From positions 1 to 64,000 of the forward strand of contig JACMLY010000153.1 in the NCBI GenBank assembly GCA_014379345.1: DNA of 64,000 nt, in the 5' to 3' direction. The stretch comes from Chitinophagaceae bacterium (GTDB taxonomy: Bacteria; Bacteroidota; Bacteroidia; Chitinophagales; Chitinophagaceae). The stretch's first letter is position 1, and each line of letters begins with the position of its first letter. Made by a program: the position numbers and the translations under genes. Below are positions 37,278 through 45,631 of this stretch, piece after piece. The notes under the pieces were generated by a model that saw nothing but the letters and a program-made list of their open reading frames with translations, was not told the origin of the DNA and searched no databases.

Positions 37278-37293
37278 AACTAATAATTTAGTT
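37278..37293. promoter_or_regulatory. Putative repressor operator 1
   Basis: AACTAATAATTTAGTT, a perfect dyad AACTAA-N4-TTAGTT. It spans the predicted transcription start and ends 4 bases before the repressor start codon. Confidence 0.7.
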
Positions 37294-37299
37294 GTAGTT

Positions 37300-37329
37300 C
37301 AAATGTATAACTAATTTTTTAGTTACAAA
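37300..37329 (-). promoter_or_regulatory. Putative promoter of the repressor/M56-amidase operon
   Basis: On the reverse strand TACATTTG (complement CAAATGTA, 37300-37307) matches TAnnTTTG, with TTTG (complement 37326-37329) 18 bases upstream. Operator 2 occupies the spacer; operator 1 covers the start. Confidence 0.7.
37309..37324. promoter_or_regulatory. Putative repressor operator 2
   Basis: AACTAATTTTTTAGTT, the same AACTAA-N4-TTAGTT dyad. Its centre is 31 bases from that of operator 1, close to three helical turns, so two dimers would sit on one face of the DNA. Confidence 0.7.
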
Positions 37330-37536
37330 GTATTTTTATTTAATTTCAAAAAAAGTTCGGCAATGATTACAAAGCGCAAGTTTTAGATGGAATACTACTC
37401 AAATGCGGTACAGTTGCTGGTTACACGAAATCGTTCGGATAATAATTTTTGATGTTTATTAACAGTAGTGGATTAGTTTTTCCCTTATTCCGCGTTATTT
37501 ATTTCATAATCATTATGAACTTCCAACTTCGATGAT

Positions 37537-37544
37537 TATTTTTG
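37537..37544 (+). promoter_or_regulatory. Putative -7 element upstream of rpoD
   Basis: TATTTTTG matches TAnnTTTG, about 115 bases before the rpoD start; no clear -33 element. The rest of the 385-base gap 37275-37659 beyond the operators is AT-rich with nothing else recognised. Confidence 0.4.
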
Positions 37545-37659
37545 CAGACGGCTGATGGATGGTTATTAACTACCCTTTTGCAACCCCCTCTGAACTCTAT
37601 ATGTCTTTGTTGTTGATCCTGTACCCCTGAATGGGATACATCAATTATTATTTTAAGAT

Positions 37660-38517
37660 ATGAGACAGCTCAAAATTGCTACACAGATTACAAATCGCGA
37701 CTCGCAGGCAGTAGAAAAGTATTTACAGGAGATTTCAAAAATTTCTATGATCACTCCTGAGGAGGAGACTGTGCTTGCCCAGCGTATCAAGATGGGTGAT
37801 CAAAGGGCTTTAGACAAACTGGTACAGGCAAACTTACGCTTCGTCGTTTCTGTTGCCAAGCAGTACCAGCACCAGGGTCTTTCATTAAGTGATCTGATCA
37901 ACGAGGGAAACCTCGGATTGATAAAAGCAGCCCAACGTTTCGATGAAACCAAGGGTTTTAAATTCATTTCTTACGCAGTATGGTGGATTCGCCAGTCCAT
38001 TTTACAGGCGTTGGCAGAGCAGGGCCGATTAGTCCGCCTGCCTCAAAACAAAATTGGCACTTATAACAAGGCTAATAAGGCTTATATGGCTTTCGAGCAG
38101 GAACATGAAAGAGAGCCAAGTACAGAAGAGTTAGCTGAGTTGTTGGAGATGAGTGAAACCGAGATCAACAATATCTTTCAAAGTAATACCCGCCATACAT
38201 CACTGGATGCCCCCGTGCACGAAGCAGAAGATGTAGCGATGGGTGATCTTTTGGAAGGTGGCGATGATACCGATGACGATGTGATGAAAGATTCTTTACG
38301 TAACGAGATCCGCCGGGTATTGAAATCATTGAGTCCCCGCGAAGCTGAAATTGTGAACGCTTATTTCGGCCTGGATGGCGAAAATGGGGTAACAATAGAG
38401 CAGATCGGCCAGAAGTATGACCTTACCAAGGAAAGGATCCGTCAAATCAAGGAAAGAGCCATCAAACGCTTACAAAAAGCGCGTTACAGCAATGCCTTGA
38501 AGGCTTATTTAGGATAA
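37660..38517 (+). CDS. rpoD: Primary RNA polymerase sigma factor (sigma-70 / SigA)
   Basis: A 285-residue sigma factor of the short Bacteroidota type without region 1.1. Region 1.2 begins DSQAVEKYLQEISKI. Region 2 holds RFVVSVAKQYQHQGLSL, DLINEGNLGLIKAAQRFDE and the -10 recognition stretch FISYAVWWIRQSI. Region 3 follows (NKANKAYMAFEQEHEREPS). Region 4 ends with the helix-turn-helix LTKERIRQIKERAIKRL. This holoenzyme is expected to use the TAnnTTTG/TTTG promoters seen in the window. A strong terminator follows 26 bases downstream. Confidence 0.97.
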   Translation: MRQLKIATQITNRDSQAVEKYLQEISKISMITPEEETVLAQRIKMGDQRALDKLVQANLRFVVSVAKQYQHQGLSLSDLINEGNLGLIKAAQRFDETKGFKFISYAVWWIRQSILQALAEQGRLVRLPQNKIGTYNKANKAYMAFEQEHEREPSTEELAELLEMSETEINNIFQSNTRHTSLDAPVHEAEDVAMGDLLEGGDDTDDDVMKDSLRNEIRRVLKSLSPREAEIVNAYFGLDGENGVTIEQIGQKYDLTKERIRQIKERAIKRLQKARYSNALKAYLG

Positions 38518-38543
38518 GATTTCATTTCCATAAGTTTAATAGT

Positions 38544-38570
38544 AAAACCCCGTCATAGATGGGGTTTTTT
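38544..38570 (+). terminator. Rho-independent terminator of rpoD
   Basis: AAAACCCC (38544-38551), a 9-base loop and GGGG plus six T (38561-38570). The stem is short but GC-rich and the T run is clean. Confidence 0.9.
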
Positions 38571-38606
38571 CTATTGGTGTTAAATAATTCTATTGGTGTT
38601 AAATAA
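38569..38606. repeat. Perfect 19-base tandem duplication after the rpoD terminator
   Basis: TTCTATTGGTGTTAAATAA occurs twice in succession (38569-38587 and 38588-38606) with no mismatch, suggesting a recent duplication or variable site. Confidence 0.9.
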
Positions 38607-38654
38607 ATAGCCGGGCTTTCGTTCAATCCCTTATGTTTATAACTTTGTTTATAT

Positions 38655-39551
38655 ATGCTGAATCGATCCAGACTTCTGATTGCGCTGATTATTCTGATGG
38701 AATTCATAACCGGATGTGAAAAATCTATTTCCTTCACTCCAAATAACGCCGAACCGTTGGTTGTTGTGGAGGCTACTATTGAAAACGGAGAGGCACCCCT
38801 GGTTATCCTGACAAAAAGCCTAAATTATTTTTCTAAGATAAGTCCTGAACTTTTAGCCGGTTCTTTCGTGCGAAATGCGGAGGTTTTTATTTCCAATGGA
38901 ACAAAAACACATAAACTGAAGGAATACGAAGTGCCTATTGCGAACAGCCTTTCCGTGTTCTATTATTCAACAGATTCATCAAGCCTGTCGACTTCATTTG
39001 CCGGTGAATTTGCAACCAATTATACGCTTACCATCAGGGCTGATGGCAAAGACTATTCGTCCAGTACAATGATTCCCGCGTTAGCAAAAAAAATTGACTC
39101 ACTGTGGTGGTTAAATGCGCCTAATAAAGAAGATTCGAATAAGGCAATACTAATGGTTAAAACCACTGACCCTCCGGGACTTGGGAACTATATCCGCTAT
39201 TTTACAAGAGTCGATGATGGGCTGTATTTTCCTGGTCTTAATTCTGTTTTTGATGATCAGATCATTGATGGAAAGACCTATTCGATACAGGTAGACAGGG
39301 GAGTGGACCGAAATGCAGAATTTGATTTTGATGAATATGCTTTCTACGACAAAGGAGACACTGTAACCTTAAAATTGACTAACATTGATAAAGCCACATT
39401 TGATTTCTGGCGAACGATGGAGTATAGTTATTCCAGCATAGGCAATCCTTTTTCATCTCCTACAAAAGTGCTCGGAAATATCAATGGTGGAGCTCTTGGA
39501 TATTTCGGGGGTTATGCTGCGGATTACAGAACGATTGTTATTCCAAAGTGA
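38655..39551 (+). CDS. DUF4249 lipoprotein
   Basis: A 298-residue outer-membrane lipoprotein: signal MLNRSRLLIALIILMEF with lipobox ITGC, then the DUF4249 opening pattern LVVVEATIENGEAPLVILTKS. DSLWWLNAP and LGNYIRYFTRV are further family-like stretches. These proteins usually lie beside TonB-dependent receptors and are thought to be surface exposed. Here no receptor gene is adjacent, which is unusual. It lies between rpoD and trxB; the trxB promoter is in the 85-base gap after it. Confidence 0.88.
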   Translation: MLNRSRLLIALIILMEFITGCEKSISFTPNNAEPLVVVEATIENGEAPLVILTKSLNYFSKISPELLAGSFVRNAEVFISNGTKTHKLKEYEVPIANSLSVFYYSTDSSSLSTSFAGEFATNYTLTIRADGKDYSSSTMIPALAKKIDSLWWLNAPNKEDSNKAILMVKTTDPPGLGNYIRYFTRVDDGLYFPGLNSVFDDQIIDGKTYSIQVDRGVDRNAEFDFDEYAFYDKGDTVTLKLTNIDKATFDFWRTMEYSYSSIGNPFSSPTKVLGNINGGALGYFGGYAADYRTIVIPK

Positions 39552-39609
39552 TTGTTCACAAGCTATCCAGACACCGGTAGACAGGGCCGGCGGATTGTTC
39601 TTTAACCGT

Positions 39610-39617
39610 TATTTTTG
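39610..39617 (+). promoter_or_regulatory. Putative -7 element of trxB
   Basis: TATTTTTG matches TAnnTTTG, 19 bases before the ATG at 39637. Its position inside the longest open frame supports the later trxB start. Confidence 0.5.
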
Positions 39618-39636
39618 CCCAATTTTAATTTATTAT

Positions 39637-40587
39637 ATGGAGATTTCAGAAATTGAAAGGATACATTGTTTAATCATAGGATCAGGACCTGCGGGATATA
39701 CGGCGGCTATTTATGCTGCCCGGGCTAATCTGAAACCGGTGCTTTACCAGGGCATTCAGCCCGGCGGTCAATTGACCATTACCACGGAAGTGGAAAATTA
39801 TCCCGGCTATCCGGACGGGGTACAGGGGCCCGAAATGATGGTCCATTTCGAAAAACAATCATCGAGAATGGGCGCTGATATTCGGTATGGCCTGGCTACA
39901 AAAGTCGATTTTACCCAATATCCTTTTAAAATATGGATAGATGAGGATAAGCAGATCGAGGCCGAATCTGTCATCATTGCTACCGGAGCTTCCGCCAAAT
40001 GGCTCGGATTACCCAGCGAAGAACGTTTGAACGGCTATGGTGTCAGCGCTTGTGCAGTTTGCGACGGGTTTTTCTTCCGGGGAAAAGAAGTGGCTATCGT
40101 TGGTGCCGGAGATACAGCAGCAGAAGAAGCATTATACCTCTCAAAGCTTTGTACAACTGTTCATATGATTGTTCGACGAGATCAGATGAGGGCTTCAAAG
40201 ATCATGCAGGAAAGAGTTCAGAGAACTCCCAACATTAAAATATACTGGAACTCCGAAACGGAGGAGATTGTTGGAGAATCCAAAGTAGAGGCATTTAAGA
40301 TCAGGAACACCAAGACGAATGAGATGAAAATGATCCCTGTAAGCGGTTTTTTTGTGGCGATCGGTCACCAACCCAATTCTGATATTTTTAAGGGATGGTT
40401 GGAGATGGATGAAGGAGGTTATCTTAAAACCACCCCCGGTACTTCCAAAACAAATATTGAAGGGGTTTTTGCTGCAGGGGATGTTCAGGATAAGATTTAC
40501 CGTCAGGCAGTTACCGCCGCGGGAAGTGGTTGCATGGCTGCGCTGGATGCTGAAAGATTTCTCTCTTCAAAAGAATTAGGAATTTAA
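39637..40587 (+). CDS. trxB: Thioredoxin reductase
   Basis: Uses NADPH to reduce thioredoxin in the cytoplasm. FAD motif CLIIGSGPAGYTAAIYAARA, the redox-active CAVC in YGVSACAVCDGFFFRGK, the NADPH motif IVGAGDTAAEEALYL and the C-terminal GVFAAGDVQDKIYRQAVTAAGSG are all present (each quoted part is separate). Length is 316 from MEISEIERIHC. The frame is open 51 codons upstream through the preceding promoter, which is not credible as coding. Single gene with its own promoter. Confidence 0.97.
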   Translation: MEISEIERIHCLIIGSGPAGYTAAIYAARANLKPVLYQGIQPGGQLTITTEVENYPGYPDGVQGPEMMVHFEKQSSRMGADIRYGLATKVDFTQYPFKIWIDEDKQIEAESVIIATGASAKWLGLPSEERLNGYGVSACAVCDGFFFRGKEVAIVGAGDTAAEEALYLSKLCTTVHMIVRRDQMRASKIMQERVQRTPNIKIYWNSETEEIVGESKVEAFKIRNTKTNEMKMIPVSGFFVAIGHQPNSDIFKGWLEMDEGGYLKTTPGTSKTNIEGVFAAGDVQDKIYRQAVTAAGSGCMAALDAERFLSSKELGI

Positions 40588-40629
40588 ACCGTCTTGCTGG
40601 TTTGTAATTCTCTTGTGCTTGAGTGATTT

Positions 40630-40686
40630 CCTTTGTGTTTTAGTGTTAGTGGTAAAAAAAATGCCACAAAAACACAAAGAAAGAAA
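40630..40686. repeat. Inverted repeat, CACAAAG word family
   Basis: CCTTTGTGTTTTAGTGTTAG (40630-40649) plus TGGTA pairs with GCCACAAAAACACAAAGAAA (40661-40680) with a few mismatches and a short A-rich loop. It lies in the trxB-folB gap. Confidence 0.75.
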
Positions 40687-40806
40687 CTTCGTGCCGCACG
40701 TGATGTTCTTCAGATCCTGATTTCCCATTAGACAATAAAGTTAAAACGAATCTGTGTATCATATCTTCCCGGTAAATTACTTACTCGTTCCAAGCATTTC
40801 ATTGTT

Positions 40807-41166
40807 ATGATAACTATTGAATTAAAGGATGTCCGCATACAGGCCCACCATGGCTTGTACAAAGGGGAATCAAAAACCGGCAACATATATCATATTGATT
40901 TATGTGTAACCTTTAAAGAAGGCAATACGGGCTTTGATAAACTCAGTGATACTATTGACTATGTAGAACTTTATGAAATTGTTAAGCAGCGGATGCAGGA
41001 ACCTGCACATCTATTAGAAAAATTGTGTGATGAAATGATAGAGCGGATCCGGCTGAAATATCCATTCATCACCGAAGCATCTATCTCCATGTATAAAATT
41101 CACCCACCCATTGAAAATTTTGAAGGCAAGGTAGGCGTTACTTTGTATAAGATATTTGATGTATAA
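40807..41166 (+). CDS. folB: Dihydroneopterin aldolase
   Basis: Converts 7,8-dihydroneopterin to 6-hydroxymethyl-7,8-dihydropterin in folate synthesis. At 119 residues it matches the family: IELKDVRIQAHHGLYKGES with the conserved Glu/His region near residue 12-20, TIDYVELYEIVKQRM in the middle, and the C-terminal SISMYKIHPPI containing the catalytic-type lysine. It overlaps the start of the TPR gene by 8 bases, suggesting coupling. No other folate gene is adjacent. Confidence 0.93.
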   Translation: MITIELKDVRIQAHHGLYKGESKTGNIYHIDLCVTFKEGNTGFDKLSDTIDYVELYEIVKQRMQEPAHLLEKLCDEMIERIRLKYPFITEASISMYKIHPPIENFEGKVGVTLYKIFDV

Positions 41167-41917
41167 AAAGGCTTTCATACTACCCTTACTATTGTTCATC
41201 ATTCCTTTCAAACATCAGGCACAGGATATACCCCGCCTATATAAAGATGCCTTGCAATTTGAGGCTAAATTTAATGACAAGGAAGCGTTACAGAAATATC
41301 TGGAAATTCTGCGTTTTCAACCTAATAATCCTGCTGCAGTCTGCAAATCCAGTGAATTATATGCCCTGTTGGGTAGACGACAACCGACAAAAGAAAAACA
41401 GTGGGATTATTACAAACTTGCCAAGTCATATGCAGAGCATGCTCTGAGGATTAGCCCAAATTCTGCAGAAGCTAATTTCGTAATGGCATTTGCCTTGGGG
41501 AGGATAGCCATTATTTCTTCAGGAGAAGAAAGAATGAATGCAGTAAAGGAGATCAGAACTTATGCAGAAAAAGCCGTACAACTGGATCCTAAACAATATA
41601 AAGCATATCATGTGCTGGGAAGATGGCATTATGAAGTAAGTGACCTTAATTCGGTAGAAAGGTGGTTGCTGAAAATGGCATATGGGTCATTGCCCACATC
41701 AAGCCTCGCACTGGCCATCCGCAATTATGAGAAAAGCAAACAACTTAATCCCGCGTTTTTATTGAACTATCTCGAACTAGCCAAGGCCTATAACCGAAAA
41801 GGTGATGAAAAGAAAGCAATAGAATTTTTGAATACCATGATAAAGTTGCCTCCTTCTTCGTCAAATGATGCTGCCATCAAAACAGAAGGAATGAAATTAA
41901 TTGAGAAATGGAAATGA
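41159..41917 (+). CDS. TPR-repeat secreted protein (regulator-of-microtubule-dynamics-like)
   Basis: About 252 residues. Signal peptide MYKKAFILPLLLFIIPF ending QAQ. TPR-like helical pairs follow: YKDALQFEAKFNDKEALQKY, AKSYAEHALRISPNSAEAN, IRTYAEKAVQLDPKQYKAY, AIRNYEKSKQLNPAFLLNY, and AYNRKGDEKKAIEFLNTM. The arrangement, with the YHVLGRWHYEVSDL segment, resembles the bacterial relatives of eukaryotic RMDN proteins. Function unknown; a periplasmic protein-protein scaffold is likely. The ATG at 41159 overlaps folB; a TTG three bases earlier is also possible. Confidence 0.8.
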   Translation: MYKKAFILPLLLFIIPFKHQAQDIPRLYKDALQFEAKFNDKEALQKYLEILRFQPNNPAAVCKSSELYALLGRRQPTKEKQWDYYKLAKSYAEHALRISPNSAEANFVMAFALGRIAIISSGEERMNAVKEIRTYAEKAVQLDPKQYKAYHVLGRWHYEVSDLNSVERWLLKMAYGSLPTSSLALAIRNYEKSKQLNPAFLLNYLELAKAYNRKGDEKKAIEFLNTMIKLPPSSSNDAAIKTEGMKLIEKWK

Positions 41918-41943
41918 TACTTTTGAAAAGAATGTAGAATGTA

Positions 41944-42030
41944 GTATACAGAATAATAGTTATTGTAATAAAAGAATAAAATAAAATTAATAATGCTACA
42001 GATGCCTTCTAGATTCTGTATTCTCTCTCA
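41944..42030. repeat. Inverted repeat, AATACAGA word family
   Basis: GTATACAGAATAATAG (about 41944-41959, preceded by GAATGTAGAATGTAG) pairs loosely with CTAGATTCTGTATTC (42010-42024). The right arm reaches the stop codon of the convergent MATE gene. Between them is an AT-rich stretch. Confidence 0.6.
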
Positions 42031-43386
42031 GATCACTTTTCCCTTCCACTTGCCGCTTCGTATGTATAGATAAGACGCTGTAAAGAGTACTGTCCAATAT
42101 AACCATTCCGACATCCAGCCAATCGTGATGGGCAGCTTGAATACTTCTAACACCAGGTACACATAAATGCAGTATAGCACGATCGTGATCGCTTCGATAT
42201 ACAGCGTGATCTTTGAATTCCCTGTTCCGGTAACGGCATTTAGCCATACTGTTGAGAACGACATCAGGATCAGCGCGGATGACACGATGCGTACCACGGG
42301 GATAGCGTCCTCGACGAATGATTCACCCTGACTGTAGATAGACAGAAAAAGATGTGGAAAAAGATTTAAAATGATAGCAACGCCCAATGACAGGGCCATG
42401 CTGATCCGCATTATCTTATTGATCAGGGTAATGACCTGCTCTTTCTTTCCCTGACCAATGACGTTGCTGACCATAGTATTGGTTGTAGCGGCAAATGCCC
42501 AGGTGAATACGCCAAAAAACCCAAAAATATTTCTCATCGTATTGGAAATGGCAAGGTCGCGTTGTCCATGGTGTTCAATCAGGATATAAAAAAAGATCCA
42601 GCTTATTAAGCTGATCGCGTGTTGTGCAATTAACGGTGATGACTGAACCAGAATTAGCCTTGTATTGATGCGATCATATCCAAACTTTCCATACAACGAA
42701 AAACGCTTGCTGATTCCCTTCATATGGATCACCAGAAACACAACAAACATTCCAATCGCTTCCGCTATGATCGATGCAAAGGCTGCTCCGTTAAAACCGA
42801 GATTTGGAAATCCCCAGTGACCATTGATAAGTGTATAATCGAAAAAAATATTGGCAATGGTTTCGGCGGCAGTGCCCGCAACCAGGTATTTGCTCTGATT
42901 GGTGCCCACCAGCAACGCATTTCGCATCTGGTAGATATACAAAAAGGGCAAACCCCAAATCCTGATGCGCAGAAATTCTATGCACTGATGATACGTTTCT
43001 GAAGAGTCAATGGCATTCCGTAAAATGACTGGCGCCAGGAAGTAGGTGATCAATATCCCTGAAGCTGCAATTACAAGAGATATCCGCACCCCCTGCGAAA
43101 AAAGTTTTCCTATTTCGTCCACACGGTTTTCGCCGGCGCGCCTGGAAATTAATGCCTGCAATCCATTGTTTAATCCAAATCCAATCGCAGCAAAGATCAG
43201 GTAGTACACGCCTGTTAACCCTGCAGCCGCCAGTTCCTGTTCACCCAACTGTCCAAGGAAAATATTATTTGTAATAAAATTGATCTGCGGCACCAGCAAT
43301 GCAAAACTGATAGGCAAAGCTATTTTCAGTATTTGCCTGTTAGTAATTGAAACCTGTAAACTATCAGAGGAAGTAGTAGCACTCAT
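42028..43386 (-). CDS. MATE family efflux transporter
   Basis: A 452-residue inner-membrane protein with about 12 hydrophobic segments in two similar halves. Typical MATE features are the N-terminal ILKIALPISFALLVPQ, GQLGEQELAAAGLTG, the loop GLNNGLQALISRRAGE and in the second half AFAATTNTMVSNVIGQGKKE. It exports cationic drugs or metabolites by Na+ or H+ antiport; no specificity can be assigned. Transcribed alone, divergent from DUF3822-rsmD across a large inverted repeat. Confidence 0.94.
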   Translation of the reverse strand: MSATTSSDSLQVSITNRQILKIALPISFALLVPQINFITNNIFLGQLGEQELAAAGLTGVYYLIFAAIGFGLNNGLQALISRRAGENRVDEIGKLFSQGVRISLVIAASGILITYFLAPVILRNAIDSSETYHQCIEFLRIRIWGLPFLYIYQMRNALLVGTNQSKYLVAGTAAETIANIFFDYTLINGHWGFPNLGFNGAAFASIIAEAIGMFVVFLVIHMKGISKRFSLYGKFGYDRINTRLILVQSSPLIAQHAISLISWIFFYILIEHHGQRDLAISNTMRNIFGFFGVFTWAFAATTNTMVSNVIGQGKKEQVITLINKIMRISMALSLGVAIILNLFPHLFLSIYSQGESFVEDAIPVVRIVSSALILMSFSTVWLNAVTGTGNSKITLYIEAITIVLYCIYVYLVLEVFKLPITIGWMSEWLYWTVLFTASYLYIRSGKWKGKVI

Positions 43387-43411
43387 AAAAAAGGTTGCAA
43401 TGTACAGGTTA

Positions 43412-43533
43412 GGGTTTAAAGTTTAAGGTTTAAAGTTTAAAGTTTAAGCCATGTGATTTGTTGTTAAACCATAAAACGTATGATCTCATCCAACAACTTT
43501 AAACTTTAAACCTTAAACCTTAAACTTTAAACC
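43412..43533. repeat. Long inverted repeat, GTTTAAAGTTTAAGG word family
   Basis: GGGTTTAAAGTTTAAGG and onward (43412-43446) is mirrored by CCTTAAACTTTAAACCC (ending 43533). The arms are about 35-38 bases with few mismatches, and the spacer is about 50 bases. It fills the gap between divergent MATE and DUF3822 genes and uses the same word as 10584-10673 and 18803-18827. Confidence 0.92.
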
Positions 43534-43579
43534 CAAAGCCCGATAACAGGAATTTATAGTATTATTGCGCCCTGATATT

Positions 43580-44431
43580 ATGACAAAACCTGTATTTGAT
43601 ATTGTTCCTGCAGCATGGGCCAAGGATGAACTGCTGAATAGCATATTCCTGATCGAGATCAGTGAAAAGCTATTCGGATATCTAGTGTATAATAAGGAAC
43701 AAAAACAGCTGTTGGGATTGCGTCAATATCATCTTGATATTTCAACCGAGAGACCAACAGCCCAGGCATTGAACGAGATCATTTCAAATGATGAGCTGTT
43801 ACAACAGCCCTGGAAAGAAGCGGTAGTGATCTACAATTTCCCCGATAGCAGTCTTTTACCGGATCAATATTTTGACATTGGAATGAATAAATCCATTTCT
43901 GAATTGCTTTTTGGAAATGCTTTCAAGGGACAAATACTCAGCGAAAAGATCCCGGCCTGGGATGTATACAATATATACCGCGTGCAACGCGATATTCATT
44001 CTGTGATGCAGCAAAAATTTTCCGACGGAAGGTATTGGCATTACTATTCTATTTTGCTTTCTACCATCGATAAGCAAAATGAAATGGCTCCGTATTTTTT
44101 AAAATGCATTTTTTATCCTGAAAAGTTTGTGGTTGCTTTTTTCAAAGACAAACAACTGCAGTTGCTGCAAACTTATCAATATGAAACACCTGAGGATGTG
44201 TCTTACTACCTGCTGAAGATCTGCCGGCAATTTGACGCAACACAGGAGAATCTGAAAGTGAATGTGGCGGGTCTAATCGAGCAGCAATCAGCCTTGTACA
44301 CCGAACTTTTAAAATATTTTCAGGATCTTGAATGTGATCGTATACCCGATGCAATTCAAACCAGGGGATTGCTTCAGGATTTTCCCGAACATTATTTTTC
44401 ACCTATTTTGAAAATGGCGATATGCGTATAA
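43580..44431 (+). CDS. DUF3822 family protein
   Basis: A 283-residue cytoplasmic protein from MTKPVFDIVPAAW. It shows the DUF3822 layout: an actin-like/ATPase-type two-lobed pattern with LIEISEKLFGYLVYN, VVIYNFPDSSLLP and the later VNVAGLIEQQSALYTELLKYF. In Bacteroidota it characteristically precedes rsmD, as here (overlap 10 bases), but its function is unestablished. A TTG five codons upstream is an alternative start. A near-consensus TATTATTG box lies just before. Confidence 0.85.
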   Translation: MTKPVFDIVPAAWAKDELLNSIFLIEISEKLFGYLVYNKEQKQLLGLRQYHLDISTERPTAQALNEIISNDELLQQPWKEAVVIYNFPDSSLLPDQYFDIGMNKSISELLFGNAFKGQILSEKIPAWDVYNIYRVQRDIHSVMQQKFSDGRYWHYYSILLSTIDKQNEMAPYFLKCIFYPEKFVVAFFKDKQLQLLQTYQYETPEDVSYYLLKICRQFDATQENLKVNVAGLIEQQSALYTELLKYFQDLECDRIPDAIQTRGLLQDFPEHYFSPILKMAICV

Positions 44432-44979
44432 TAGGAGGAGAACTGGGAGGTCGAAAGATTGCCCCGCCTTCCAAAATGCCACATACCCGGCCCACCACTG
44501 ATATAGCCCGGGAAGGGTTATTTAATATTATAGAAAATAATCTCGACATAAGCTCATTAAAAACATTAGACCTGTTTGGTGGAACAGGTAGTATCAGCTA
44601 CGAACTCGCATCAAGAGGCGCGCGTGAACTTGTCATAGTAGAAAAGGATGCGGCTATGCTTGAATTCATTAAAAAAACGGCTGCAAATCTTGCCCTGGAA
44701 AATTTCACCATTATCCGTAGCGACGTTTTCAGATTTATTGAACAATGCAATGATAAATTTGACTTCATATTTGCCGGTCCTCCTTACGCTTTAAATTCTA
44801 TTGATGAACTTCCGGTAAAAGTTTTCGAAAAACGGCTGCTTAATGCCGGTGGCTGGTTTGTTCTTGAACACACCCCACGAAATAATTACGAATCTTTTCC
44901 CGGTTACTCTACACAAAGGAACTATGGTACCACGATCTTTTCTATTTTCACCAACAGATCTGTGAATAATAGCAACTAA
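44422..44979 (+). CDS. rsmD: 16S rRNA (guanine966-N2)-methyltransferase-like protein with altered catalytic motif
   Basis: RsmD methylates G966 of 16S rRNA with S-adenosylmethionine. The N-terminal MRIIGGELGGRKIAPP, TRPTTDIAREGLFNII and motif I LDLFGGTGSISYELASRGA are all normal. However, motif IV, normally DPPY, reads FAGPPYAL here (codon GGT in place of an expected GAT): the acidic residue that positions the target amino group is Gly. Length 185 is typical. It lies in the DUF3822-rsmD-bioD operon. Either activity is lost or modified, or the base is an error. Confidence 0.88.
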   Translation: MRIIGGELGGRKIAPPSKMPHTRPTTDIAREGLFNIIENNLDISSLKTLDLFGGTGSISYELASRGARELVIVEKDAAMLEFIKKTAANLALENFTIIRSDVFRFIEQCNDKFDFIFAGPPYALNSIDELPVKVFEKRLLNAGGWFVLEHTPRNNYESFPGYSTQRNYGTTIFSIFTNRSVNNSN

Positions 44980-45004
44980 TAATTCCCAACGATCCTGAAA
45001 AATT

Positions 45005-45631
45005 ATGGCAAATCATTTTTTTGTTACCGGTATTGGTACGGGGATTGGGAAAACACTCATTGCAACCATACTGGCAAGGGCCCTCGATGCAGACTACTGG
45101 AAACCTATTCAGGCTGGTTATGAAAAAGAAACAGATAGCGATTGGGTTCGTAAGAGGCTTCACAACACCATCATTCATCCTGAAGTCTATAAACTTAAAC
45201 TTGCTGCATCGCCTCATATTTCGGCTCGGGAAGAAGGAGTGCACATTTCGGTTCAACAAATTGCTGAAAAAATGCCGCCTAAAAATCGTAACTTAATTAT
45301 TGAAGGTCCCGGAGGGATAATGGTTCCATTAAACGACCGGGAATTTGTGACCGACCTTGTTAAATTTCTTGATATAAAAGTGATACTGGTCAGCAGAAAT
45401 TATCTGGGAAGCATCAATCATTCGCTGTTGACATCGGAAATATGTAAACAAAAAAATATCCCTGTCACAGGTTGGGTTTTTAACGACCAATACCTGTCTT
45501 ATGAACAGGAAATCGTTTCCTGGAGTGGCATTCCGAAAATAGCCTCTGTTCCCTTTGATGAAGATCTGGATCTTATGTTTATCGACAAGCAAGCTAGTCT
45601 GGTTAGGGCGCAACTGGCAGCCTTTTTATGA
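45005..45631 (+). CDS. bioD: Dethiobiotin synthase
   Basis: Forms the ureido ring of dethiobiotin from 7,8-diaminopelargonate, CO2 and ATP. The P-loop is FFVTGIGTGIGKTLIATIL, and KPIQAGYEKETDSDWV carries the conserved lysine and substrate loop. IIEGPGGIMVPL and GWVFND are further family motifs. Length 208 is normal. No other biotin gene is near. It overlaps the next gene by 4 bases (ATGA), so translation is coupled. Confidence 0.93.
   Translation: MANHFFVTGIGTGIGKTLIATILARALDADYWKPIQAGYEKETDSDWVRKRLHNTIIHPEVYKLKLAASPHISAREEGVHISVQQIAEKMPPKNRNLIIEGPGGIMVPLNDREFVTDLVKFLDIKVILVSRNYLGSINHSLLTSEICKQKNIPVTGWVFNDQYLSYEQEIVSWSGIPKIASVPFDEDLDLMFIDKQASLVRAQLAAFL

Noticed and set aside
39484..39636. 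51-codon N-terminal extension of TrxB
   Set aside because: It overlaps the DUF4249 coding end and the trxB promoter box; family start is MEISEIERIHC.
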